Assembly (NCBI GenBank): GCA_029938515.1
Contig: JAOZUU010000109.1
Location: 1 to 7,993, forward strand
Origin: Desulfobacterales bacterium
Lineage (GTDB): Bacteria > Desulfobacterota > Desulfobacteria > Desulfobacterales > QNYZ01
Direction: 5' to 3'
DNA length: 7,993 nucleotides
Of this stretch, positions 1-7,993 are shown piece by piece; the first letter of the stretch is position 1, and each line of letters starts with the position of its first letter. The translations under genes were made by a program, and so were the position numbers. The notes beneath the pieces were generated by a model that was given only the letters and a program-made list of their open reading frames with translations, was not told where the DNA came from and did not search any database.

Positions 1-39
1 GGACGCATTGGATTTATCATAACCCACCATGATTTTCAT
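1..39 (-). CDS. Universal stress protein family, N-terminal 13 codons (cut by window edge)
   Basis: Only the first 13 residues are visible, starting MKIMVGYDKSNAS. This fits the first beta strand and the conserved Asp-containing loop that open UspA-family nucleotide-binding proteins (family pattern roughly K-I-L-V-x-Y-D-G-S). The glycine usual after the aspartate is Lys here. The ATG at 39 is preceded by an AGGAG ribosome-binding site with a six-base spacer, which makes the start convincing. It lies 42 nt downstream of the hemW stop on the same strand, so it may be co-transcribed with hemW or have its own promoter in the gap. Usp proteins are cytosolic ATP- or AMP-binding proteins; no specific role can be assigned from this fragment. 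Confidence 0.7.
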   Translation of the reverse strand, partial: MKIMVGYDKSNAS

Positions 40-44
40 CGCAT

Positions 45-49
45 TCTCC
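45..49 (-). promoter_or_regulatory. Ribosome-binding site of the universal stress protein gene
   Basis: AGGAG on the minus strand, six bases before the ATG at 39 and preceded by an A-rich run. It is one of the stronger Shine-Dalgarno matches in the window and supports calling the 13-codon fragment a real gene start. Confidence 0.6.
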
Positions 50-81
50 TTTTTTTTATCGCGTTCTGCTGGTTCATTCGT

Positions 82-1230
82 CTATATATCACCTATTTGA
101 TCCGACATCCGGCCAACAATGGCATCGAGAAAGAGCATCCCCGCTACCGTCAAGGCTATCCTGTCTGGACTGGACTGAACGAAACCCTGACCCCGCAGAT
201 CAACAATCAAATCACCCCACAGGTCCTCGAAAATGATTCCGAAACGTCTTTCAAAATCCCTTTGCCGGATCCCGGCCGTGGTACGCAATCCCAGATAGAT
301 TGATTCCAGCATATGCTGAGATTGCGTCAATCTTTCTTCGCCGGATACGGGCAGGCATCCGTCAGCCAATACCTGAATATATCGATCGATATTTCGAAAG
401 TGCCACGATCGGGTGAAACCATCGAAGGAGTGGGCACCGGCTCCGAGGCCCAGGTATGGTGAGCCGTTCCAATATTTTACATTGTGACGGGACTGCCTGC
501 CGGGACGGGCAAAATTAGAGATTTCGTACTGGTTGTAACCACCAAGGGCCAATTCCGCCACTGTCAGTTGAAACATATCGGCTATGGCGGTATCCGGCAA
601 TGAATCTATCCGACCGGCCAGGCGTTCCGTTTCAAAAAGAGTACCGGGCTCAAAAGACAACATGTAGCAGGAGATGTGATCAAGCTTAAACCCCACGGCC
701 TGAGCCAGATCGGCACGCCAGTCGGACCTTTTTTGATCCGGAATACCGTACATCAGATCGATCCCCACATTGGTAAAACCAGAGGCGAATACTTCCTGCA
801 AGGACCGGATCGCCGCTTCAGCCGTATGAATTCGGCCTAGTTTCTTCAGAACCTGTTTATCAAACGACTGTATCCCCATACTGATGCGATTCACTCCGGC
901 CTGCCGGTAAGCATCCAGGGCCTTGGCGTTTACCGTGCCGGGATTTATTTCCATGGTGATTTCGGCCCGGGGGTGAATTCTGTAGACGGTCTTTGCCGTC
1001 ATCAGAATTTTTTCAACTTCCCGCCCGGAAAGAATCGAGGGCGTTCCGCCACCCAGATAAATCGTATCGAATGAGTGGGCGGTCTCCCGAGTCAGCTTCA
1101 TCTCAGACATCAACGCCTGGATATAGGATTCCTTTCTAGATAAATCAGTAATGGAATAGAAATCGCAATAAGGACACTTTTTTAGACAAAAAGGGATATG
1201 GATATACAATCCGGCCACGGATTCGGCCAT
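82..1230 (-). CDS. hemW: HemW, heme-binding radical SAM protein (HemN-like family)
   Basis: A 382-residue cytosolic radical SAM protein. The cluster motif CxxxCxxC is at Cys15, Cys19 and Cys22 and is followed by Asp-Phe rather than the fourth Cys (CxC) typical of the true coproporphyrinogen dehydrogenase HemN. An HNxxYW motif (HNVKYW, about 249-254), a HemW signature linked to heme binding, is present. GGGTPS (about 60-65) and GIQSF (about 119-123) are the usual SAM-barrel elements, and a HemN C-terminal domain follows. HemW is thought to bind heme and pass it to target proteins; databases often mislabel it as an oxygen-independent coproporphyrinogen oxidase. The frame extends to a TTG at 1275, but the extra 15 residues do not resemble the family. 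I chose the ATG at 1230; a GTG at 1218 would match the family start even better, and neither has a strong ribosome-binding site. It is separated from korC by a repeat-rich gap, so it is probably a separate transcription unit. Confidence 0.9.
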   Translation of the reverse strand: MAESVAGLYIHIPFCLKKCPYCDFYSITDLSRKESYIQALMSEMKLTRETAHSFDTIYLGGGTPSILSGREVEKILMTAKTVYRIHPRAEITMEINPGTVNAKALDAYRQAGVNRISMGIQSFDKQVLKKLGRIHTAEAAIRSLQEVFASGFTNVGIDLMYGIPDQKRSDWRADLAQAVGFKLDHISCYMLSFEPGTLFETERLAGRIDSLPDTAIADMFQLTVAELALGGYNQYEISNFARPGRQSRHNVKYWNGSPYLGLGAGAHSFDGFTRSWHFRNIDRYIQVLADGCLPVSGEERLTQSQHMLESIYLGLRTTAGIRQRDFERRFGIIFEDLWGDLIVDLRGQGFVQSSPDRIALTVAGMLFLDAIVGRMSDQIGDI

Positions 1231-1360
1231 TCGGGCCGTTCCAACGACCGGGGCGAGGGAAGGATAAAAGGCCAATTTACCTGCTTATTTTCTAATGGAA
1301 CTTCGCTTCAAACCGTCGTGTTGGGGTAAGAAACACGTCATTGCTTGAGGCCGAACGATT

Positions 1361-1402
1361 CTGGATGCCAGATACTGGATGCCAGATGCTCGATACTGGA
1401 TA
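1361..1402. repeat. Six-copy degenerate 7-nt tandem array
   Basis: Six consecutive heptads with no gaps: CTGGATG, CCAGATA, CTGGATG, CCAGATG, CTCGATA, CTGGATA (consensus about CYSGATR). The period is not a multiple of three, there is no supporting gene on either strand, and the array lies between hemW and korC. It resembles short-period intergenic repeats I associate with Desulfobacterota genomes, but no function is known to me. The rest of the gap towards hemW (1231-1360) shows no clear promoter or RNA gene. Confidence 0.75.
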
Positions 1403-1424
1403 AAGAAAAAAAATCCATATACAA

Positions 1425-1495
1425 GGCGTAGTGTTTTTTCAGGGGCGAGGCTATACATAAGGTATGCCGAGCGTCTGAAAAAACATTACAACGCC
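1425..1495. repeat. Imperfect inverted repeat downstream of korC; possible terminator or dispersed palindromic element
   Basis: TGTTTTTTCAG (1432-1442) is exactly complementary to CTGAAAAAACA (1475-1485). Outside a small asymmetric bulge, GGCGT (1425-1429) pairs with ACGCC (1491-1495). Inside, GCGAGGCTATAC faces GTATGCCGAGC and pairs with a few mismatches, so nearly the whole 71 nt folds into one long hairpin. In the direction of the icd-acn-korC transcript it lies about 25 nt after the korC stop and is followed by a run of eight T (minus strand) near 1405-1412. It could terminate the operon, although the T run is not directly against the stem as in a classical intrinsic terminator. The same block looks like a dispersed repeat rather than a dedicated terminator. 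Confidence 0.6.
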
Positions 1496-1520
1496 GTAGA
1501 TGGGGTTTTTTACGACGCCA

Positions 1521-2066
1521 TCAATTTTTGGCCGCCTCACCGAGGGATAGTCCGATATCCAGGGATTGATAGTTCATCTCGAGAAAGCCCGACGGAATCC
1601 GGCCCTTCAGGACTTTCCGTACCGATTCGGGCCGGATCAGCTCGGTCAACGCCACCACGGCGCCCAGCATGCAGATATTAAAAACGATCGGCTTACCGAT
1701 CTTTTCCATGACCGTCTCGTACATGGGCAACTGCTTTTGTACGGCGTCCGCCTTGCGTTCGATTTCGACAAACCGTGAGTCGGTGACAAGCAGCCCGCCG
1801 GGTCGAATAATGGGGTAGAATTTGTTGTACGCCGGTTGGGTCAAACATATCAGGACATTGGGTTGATACACTTTGGGAAAGTTGATCGGTTCCTTGGAGA
1901 TGATTACATCTGAACGGGTGGAACCACCCCGGGCTTCCGGACCGTAAGCCTGGGACTGGACGGCATTAAGATTTTCATGCAAGACGGCTGTTTCCGCCAG
2001 AATAATGGCGGCGGTAATGACCCCCTGGCCACCCGATCCTGTTAAAACGAGTCGGCATCGTTTCAT
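1521..2066 (-). CDS. korC: 2-oxoacid (probably 2-oxoglutarate):ferredoxin oxidoreductase, gamma subunit
   Basis: A 181-residue protein matching the full length of the catalytic gamma domain of 2-oxoacid:ferredoxin oxidoreductases. The N-terminal strand-loop TGSGGQGV (9-16) and the block AYGPEARGG (40-48) are family hallmarks, as is the following region with SDVIIS and a Pro-Lys-Val segment. The QSQAYGPEARGG context fits 2-oxoglutarate enzymes (KorC) better than pyruvate or branched-chain ones, but substrate cannot be fixed from gamma alone. The complete enzyme makes succinyl-CoA, CO2 and reduced ferredoxin from 2-oxoglutarate, reversibly. It is third in an operon after icd and acn, 30 nt from acn, which supports the 2-oxoglutarate assignment. 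I chose the ATG at 2066 because AGGGAG stands six bases before it; a TTG at 2084 would add six unlikely residues. No alpha, beta or ferredoxin subunit is nearby, which is unusual. Confidence 0.85.
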   Translation of the reverse strand: MKRCRLVLTGSGGQGVITAAIILAETAVLHENLNAVQSQAYGPEARGGSTRSDVIISKEPINFPKVYQPNVLICLTQPAYNKFYPIIRPGGLLVTDSRFVEIERKADAVQKQLPMYETVMEKIGKPIVFNICMLGAVVALTELIRPESVRKVLKGRIPSGFLEMNYQSLDIGLSLGEAAKN

Positions 2067-2072
2067 GAATGA

Positions 2073-2078
2073 CTCCCT
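2073..2078 (-). promoter_or_regulatory. Ribosome-binding site of korC
   Basis: AGGGAG on the minus strand, six bases upstream of the ATG at 2066. It decides the start of korC against the in-frame TTG at 2084, which lies upstream of this site. Confidence 0.65.
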
Positions 2079-2096
2079 TTTCAATCGGTCAATGGT

Positions 2097-4841
<2,745 letters not shown>

Positions 4842-4853
4842 ATCGCCTTCTTT

Positions 4854-6074
4854 CTACATATTTTCCACCATGGCCCCGGCAAATTCCGAGCACTTGACTT
4901 CCCTGGCCCCTTCCATCTGGCGCGCCAAGTCATAGGTGACGGTTTTCCGTGCCACTGTCTTTTTCAGGCTCTTTCGAATTCGCTCGGCGGCCTCGGCCCA
5001 ACCGATGTGGTCAAGCATCATGGCACCGGATAAGATCAGCGAGCCGGGATTGACTTTATCCTTGCCGGCATATTTGGGCGCCGTACCGTGGGTCGCTTCG
5101 AAAAGCGCACAGGTACTCCCGATGTTGGCGCCGGGCGCCAGACCGAGTCCACCCACCATGGCGGCCAGGGCGTCAGACAAATAATCACCGTTCAGGTTGG
5201 GGGTGGCCAGCACATCGTATTCAGCGGGCCGCAGCAAAATTTGCTGAAACATGGCATCGGCAATGCGATCTTGAATCACCACCCGCCCATCGGGGAGATT
5301 ACCCTTATATTGATCCCATAAATCGGATTCAGTGACAACCCGACTGCCGAAATCCTCCGTCGCCACTTCATACCCCCAGAGCCTGAACGCCCCTTCGGTG
5401 AATTTCATGATATTGCCTTTATGCACCAGGGTGACGCTTTTTCTCCCATGACGGATCGCGTATTCCACGGCCATTTTGACCAATCGCCGGCTGCCGGTAC
5501 GACTGATGGGCTTGATGCCGATACCGGAATCGGGACGGATTATCTGACCGGTTTCCGATTGGACGAACTCGATCACCCTGCCGGCTGTCTCGGTGCCGGC
5601 CTCCCATTCAATACCAGCGTAGACATCCTCCGTATTTTCCCTGAAAACAATCATATCCACCTGTTCGGGATGTTTCATCGGGCTGGGAATCCCGGGGATG
5701 TATTTCACCGGACGAATGCAGGCATAAAGATCGAGGATTTGGCGCAGGGCCACGTTGACGCTGCGAATCCCCTTGCCAACCGGAGTTGTTAACGGGCCCT
5801 TGATGGCCACATGATGGGCCTGAATAACGGCCACGGTTTCATCGGGAAGCCATTCGCCGGTCCGGTCAAACGCTTTTTCGCCGGCCATGATCTCCACCCA
5901 TTCGATGGACCTGCCGTTCCCATAGGCTTTGTTTACGGCAGCGTCTAACACAGTCCTGGCGGCACGCCAGATATCAGGGCCGATACCGTCTCCCTCGATA
6001 AATGGGATCCTGGGTTGATCCGGCACGATAAGTTTTCCATCTTCCGAGATATCGATCATTCCATTGATCATCAT
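4854..6074 (-). CDS. icd: Isocitrate dehydrogenase, NADP-dependent, E. coli Icd type
   Basis: A 406-residue protein that aligns by eye with E. coli Icd along its whole length. It oxidises isocitrate to 2-oxoglutarate and CO2 in the cytosol. Substrate-site residues are present: Ser105 and Asn107 in RSVNVALRQ, Arg111, Arg121, Arg145 in [12 protein letters not shown], and Tyr152; the metal-binding aspartates lie in [10 protein letters not shown] (Asp297, Asp301). The residues that in E. coli select NADP (Lys344, Tyr345, Val351, Tyr391, Arg395) are all matched at a constant offset of ten: Lys334, Tyr335, Val341, Tyr381, Arg385. NADP use is therefore strongly indicated. Ser105 corresponds to the serine phosphorylated by AceK in enterics, but no kinase gene is in view. 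First gene of icd-acn-korC. ATG codons at 6074 and 6071 are adjacent: AAGGA is four bases from the first and seven from the second, so 6071 may be the true start. Confidence 0.96.
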   Translation of the reverse strand: MMINGMIDISEDGKLIVPDQPRIPFIEGDGIGPDIWRAARTVLDAAVNKAYGNGRSIEWVEIMAGEKAFDRTGEWLPDETVAVIQAHHVAIKGPLTTPVGKGIRSVNVALRQILDLYACIRPVKYIPGIPSPMKHPEQVDMIVFRENTEDVYAGIEWEAGTETAGRVIEFVQSETGQIIRPDSGIGIKPISRTGSRRLVKMAVEYAIRHGRKSVTLVHKGNIMKFTEGAFRLWGYEVATEDFGSRVVTESDLWDQYKGNLPDGRVVIQDRIADAMFQQILLRPAEYDVLATPNLNGDYLSDALAAMVGGLGLAPGANIGSTCALFEATHGTAPKYAGKDKVNPGSLILSGAMMLDHIGWAEAAERIRKSLKKTVARKTVTYDLARQMEGAREVKCSEFAGAMVENM

Positions 6075-6172
6075 CGGTTCCTTACTTTGGGTGTCCTCCA
6101 GAGATTTAACTTCTCAAAATCCTACAATCCATTGATATTAATAGTTTTTAAACAGTATTTCGCTGTACCGCT

Positions 6173-6319
6173 TGGAATGGTGGAAGGATGGAATTGTGGA
6201 ATATTGGGTGTAAAAGCGGCCCGCCACAGGCGGATTAATTGACGGAATACCTTTATACCAATAATTCCATTATTCCACTATTCCAATTGAGTCCCCATTA
6301 TTCCACTATTCCAATTGAG
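6173..6319. repeat. Inverted element made of degenerate 8-nt repeats, between icd and mltG
   Basis: The left arm (6173-6208) is four octads in a row: TGGAATGG, TGGAAGGA, TGGAATTG, TGGAATAT, then TGGG. The right arm (from about 6258) is the complementary kind: CCAATA, ATTCCATT, ATTCCACT, ATTCCAAT, then TGAG. A 25-bp part of the right arm is repeated once with period 28 (6267-6291 and 6295-6319). The arms can pair imperfectly. The core between them holds a small GC hairpin (CCGCC, ACA loop, GGCGG; 6221-6233). The element lies in the divergent icd/mltG gap, where promoters of both genes would be expected. Between it and icd (6075-6172) the DNA is AT-rich, but I could not pick a convincing -35/-10 pair. 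Confidence 0.75.
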
Positions 6320-6359
6320 CCCTAAATTCGATCATCGGGTGATTCCACCGTTGTCATAC

Positions 6360-6475
6360 CTAAATTTTCCGGAAAGGTAAATGCGTCAGCATACTTTGAC
6401 AATCAACACCGATTTTCATATAAGCCTTTACCACGTCGTCTTCGAGATCATTCACCCGGACGTATACCAAATACT
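6360..6475 (-). other. Possible remnant of a gene's 3' end, uncertain
   Basis: Read on the minus strand, the frame ending at the TAG at 6360-6362 gives a protein-like tail (VNDLEDDVVKAYMKIG, then VDCQSMLTHLPFRKI). Upstream, the same frame runs into antisense of mltG and no longer looks like protein. If real, it would be the stump of a gene whose front was lost, close to the repeat element at 6173-6319. I do not recognise the family. It overlaps the plus-strand 32-codon leader candidate, and both are unlikely to be genuine. Confidence 0.2.
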
Positions 6476-6479
6476 GTGA
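6381..6479 (+). CDS. Candidate 32-codon leader ORF overlapping the mltG start
   Basis: The ATG at 6381 opens a 32-residue frame whose TGA (6477-6479) overlaps the proposed GTG start of mltG in a GTGA junction. GGAAAGG (6371-6377) precedes the ATG and could serve as its ribosome-binding site. mltG itself has no visible Shine-Dalgarno site, so coupled translation from this leader would explain how mltG is initiated. The peptide has no signal, motif or family resemblance that I can see. The alternative is chance: a 32-codon open frame is not rare. Confidence 0.25.
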   Translation: MRQHTLTINTDFHISLYHVVFEIIHPDVYQIL

Positions 6480-7501
6480 GAAATAGTTTGCTGAAAATAC
6501 TGAAAGCTTTGATCGCGACCGCCTGCATAGGATTGGCCGTTGTGTTTCTTCTATTGTCCGATCTAAAGTATTACACCCGAACCCCGGTGGATTCAAAATC
6601 CGCAAATCCCAATGCATCGGTATTCACCATTGTCCCGGGAGACAGTTTCCGCTCGATTACCCGTCGCCTGACGGATTCGGGGATCATCCACTCTCCATTC
6701 AAATTCCGACTGATGGCCCGCTTAAACAAACAGGACAAGCGGATCAAAACGGGGGAATACCGCCTGTCTTCAACCCAGTCACCCGGGGAAATCCTCGCCA
6801 AGTTAATTGATGGCAAAGTGATTCTTCACCGGTTGACCGTACCCGAGGGGTATAATATCGAGCAAATCGCCCAATTGGCTGCAACGGCCGGATTGGCTAA
6901 TGCGGATGATTTACTGGCCGCCGCAAATGATCCCCAGCTGATCGCCGCGTTAAAAATCGACGCCCCTTCCCTCGAAGGATATCTGTTTCCGGACACATAC
7001 CATTTTCCCCGGACAGTTGAACCGGCGACGATTATCGGCACCATGGTTCGTGAGCTAAAAACGATATTCACACCCGCGTGGGAAGCGGCGGCGCGACAGG
7101 CGGGATTTACCATTCATCAAGTACTGACATTGGCATCCATCATCGAAAAAGAGACCGGTGATCCCGGTGAACGGGCATTGATTTCCTCCGTTTTTCATAA
7201 TCGGCTTAAAAAAAGGATGCGACTGGAAAGCGATCCCACCGTGATCTACGGCATTTCCGATTTCGACGGCAACCTGACCCGCAAACACCTTCATACGCAC
7301 GGGCCGTACAATACCTATCTGAATACCGGCCTGCCGCCCGGGCCCATCGCCAATCCAGGGGCCGAAGCCATTAAAGCCGCCCTGTTCCCGGAAAAAACCG
7401 ATTATCTTTTTTTTGTATCAAAAAAAGATGGGACCCACCATTTCTCCACCCATTTCGCCGCCCACAATCGGGCCGTTAAAAAATATCAACTGACCCGCTA
7501 G
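6476..7501 (+). CDS. mltG: Endolytic murein transglycosylase MltG (YceG-like)
   Basis: A 341-residue protein, almost the same length as E. coli MltG (340). It has a short cytoplasmic start, one membrane segment (about 7-28), a LysM-like subdomain (about 48-112, with VPGDSFRSI), and the YceG catalytic domain. SIIEKETG (221-228) carries the glutamates of the active-site motif that includes the catalytic Glu of E. coli MltG. Other family blocks are EGYLFPDTYHFP (167-178), RLESDPTVIYG (249-259) and NTGLPPGPIANPG (283-295). The enzyme is anchored in the inner membrane and cuts nascent peptidoglycan strands in the periplasm, releasing 1,6-anhydro ends and acting as a glycan-length terminator. The start is the GTG at 6476: the frame stays open upstream to 6326 without an ATG, GTG or TTG, and no Shine-Dalgarno site precedes it. 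It is divergent from icd and not functionally tied to it. Confidence 0.95.
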   Translation: MRNSLLKILKALIATACIGLAVVFLLLSDLKYYTRTPVDSKSANPNASVFTIVPGDSFRSITRRLTDSGIIHSPFKFRLMARLNKQDKRIKTGEYRLSSTQSPGEILAKLIDGKVILHRLTVPEGYNIEQIAQLAATAGLANADDLLAAANDPQLIAALKIDAPSLEGYLFPDTYHFPRTVEPATIIGTMVRELKTIFTPAWEAAARQAGFTIHQVLTLASIIEKETGDPGERALISSVFHNRLKKRMRLESDPTVIYGISDFDGNLTRKHLHTHGPYNTYLNTGLPPGPIANPGAEAIKAALFPEKTDYLFFVSKKDGTHHFSTHFAAHNRAVKKYQLTR

Positions 7502-7533
7502 ATCAAATCCCATGGGCAGGGCTGTTTTGAAAG

Positions 7534-7703
7534 ATGAACATCGAACGTCCAACATCCAACGTCCAACATCGAATAAAACGACGAACACCCAGTAACGAAT
7601 ATCCGACAACAATTTCTGTTTCTTCAATTTTCCTATTCAATATTCATTGTTCATCCATTCCCGTTCAACGTTCGATGTTGGACGTTGAATGTTCGATGTT
7701 CAT
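7534..7703. repeat. 170-nt inverted element with 7-nt-period arms
   Basis: The left arm (7534-7573) and the reverse complement of the right arm (7664-7703) agree at 33 of 40 positions by my alignment; six of the seven differences are transitions. Each arm is five degenerate heptads: left ACATCGA, ACGTCCA, ACATCCA, ACGTCCA, ACATCGA (consensus ACRTCSA). The ~90-nt centre is AT-rich without clear structure. It lies in the convergent gap between mltG and the right-edge gene. Open frames across it (such as one starting MNIERPTSNVQ) are artefacts I know as commonly annotated spurious proteins in genomes carrying this repeat type. Confidence 0.85.
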
Positions 7704-7722
7704 TTTTATTTACTGTCTATCC

Positions 7723-7744
7723 GGGCAGGCACAGGGGCCTGCCC
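7723..7744. repeat. Perfect 8-bp-stem GC-rich hairpin (REP-like)
   Basis: GGGCAGGC (7723-7730), a six-base loop ACAGGG, and GCCTGCCC (7737-7744). With the flanking TAGGGG on the minus strand it resembles a widely dispersed extragenic palindrome type. There is no T tract directly after it on either strand, so an intrinsic terminator is not supported, though it may still stabilise transcript ends between two convergent genes. Between it and the gene at 7786, a second small palindrome (GTCC, GCCG, GGAC; 7760-7771) is visible. Confidence 0.65.
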
Positions 7745-7785
7745 CTACCAAGGCCTCGGTCCGCCGGGACGGAATCCTGAATCTT

Positions 7786-7993
7786 TTACCGTTTTCTTTT
7801 TTTCTTTTTACGTTTCGTTTTTTTCTTTTTACGACGGGCTTTCCGTTCTTTTAGCTTTTCCCGAACCTCTTCCTGATATTTTTGAATAACGCCAAAGGCA
7901 ATATAATAAGCCCCGATCGCTACGGGAATCCCCACGATAATCCCGCCGATGGTCAGAGTCGATAAGATGGTGGGCGTTTTATACAGGAGCTGA
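7786..7993 (-). CDS. C-terminal 68 codons of a small membrane protein with a Lys/Arg tail, possibly DUF2062
   Basis: An open minus-strand frame enters from the right edge (first full codon at 7992) and ends at the TAA at 7786-7788. Visible residues are a polar stretch (QLLYKTPT), a hydrophobic segment of about 26 residues rich in Gly, Ile and Ala (about 9-35, with GGIIVGIPVAIGAYY), a charged helix (KYQEEVREKLKERK), and a tail of almost only Lys and Arg. This layout fits the C-terminus of DUF2062 membrane proteins, but the resemblance is to general character rather than a signature, and other small membrane proteins would fit. The tail contains an in-frame 21-nt duplication (7797-7812 repeated at 7818-7833). 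It has no start here because the 5' part is outside the window. It converges with mltG. Confidence 0.6.
   Translation of the reverse strand, partial: QLLYKTPTILSTLTIGGIIVGIPVAIGAYYIAFGVIQKYQEEVREKLKERKARRKKKKTKRKKKKRKR

Noticed and set aside
82..1230. Oxygen-independent coproporphyrinogen III dehydrogenase (HemN)
   Set aside because: The fourth cysteine of the HemN CxxxCxxCxC motif is replaced by Phe, and the HemW HNxxYW motif is present.
1231..1275. TTG-initiated 15-residue N-terminal extension of HemW
   Set aside because: HemW proteins normally begin a few residues before the YIHIPFC segment; the extension has no family resemblance. A weak AGG before the TTG keeps it just possible.
1379..1681. 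100-codon plus-strand frame across the hemW/korC gap
   Set aside because: It reads through the heptad array and the hairpin, then antisense of korC; no ribosome-binding site or motif.
6267..6319. Two 25-bp direct repeats with period 28, considered as a CRISPR remnant
   Set aside because: There are only two copies with a 3-bp interval, no spacer-sized gap, and no cas gene; the copies are part of the octad array.
6351..6356. TTGTCA as a -35 element for mltG
   Set aside because: No acceptable -10 hexamer lies at 16-18 bp; the nearest candidate is about 21 bp away.
7723..7744. Intrinsic terminator for mltG
   Set aside because: It is a good GC-rich stem but has no T tract immediately after it in either direction, and it lies more than 200 nt beyond the mltG stop.
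7534..7854. 106-codon open frame starting MNIERPTSNVQ
   Set aside because: Its first half is a translation of the heptad repeat arms and the rest is antisense to the right-edge gene; frames of this kind are common spurious annotations.

Overview
The window looks like a chromosomal segment of an anaerobic bacterium, most likely a Desulfobacterota member close to Desulfobacterales (sulfate reducers). This rests on the ferredoxin-type 2-oxoacid oxidoreductase subunit placed with oxidative TCA enzymes, and on intergenic repeats of a style I associate with that group. It is inference: there is no rRNA or phylogenetic marker analysis behind it.

Layout. Five genes read leftwards on the minus strand: icd (6074-4854), acn (4841-2097) and korC (2066-1521) form a tight operon with 12 and 30 nt gaps. 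After a repeat-bearing gap come hemW (1230-82) and the first 13 codons of a universal stress protein (39-1, cut by the window edge). Divergent from icd, on the plus strand, is mltG (6476-7501). Convergent with it at the right edge is the C-terminal 68 codons of a small membrane protein with a Lys/Arg tail, possibly DUF2062 (7993-7786). No mobile-element ORF, RNA gene or CRISPR array was seen.

Function. icd, acn and korC cover consecutive steps: citrate to isocitrate (aconitase), isocitrate to 2-oxoglutarate (NADP-dependent isocitrate dehydrogenase), and 2-oxoglutarate to succinyl-CoA with ferredoxin as acceptor. For the last step only the gamma subunit is here; alpha, beta and the small ferredoxin subunit must lie elsewhere if this reading is right. 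HemW (heme-binding radical SAM protein) and MltG (endolytic murein transglycosylase) are housekeeping genes unrelated to that operon.

Non-coding DNA. The three larger gaps (1231-1520, 6075-6475, 7502-7785) each hold degenerate arrays with a very short period (7 or 8 nt). In two gaps the arrays form the inverted arms of long imperfect hairpins, and each gap also carries at least one other hairpin. These arrays are the main structure the genes do not explain. I found no clear new multi-gene system; the coding content is ordinary.
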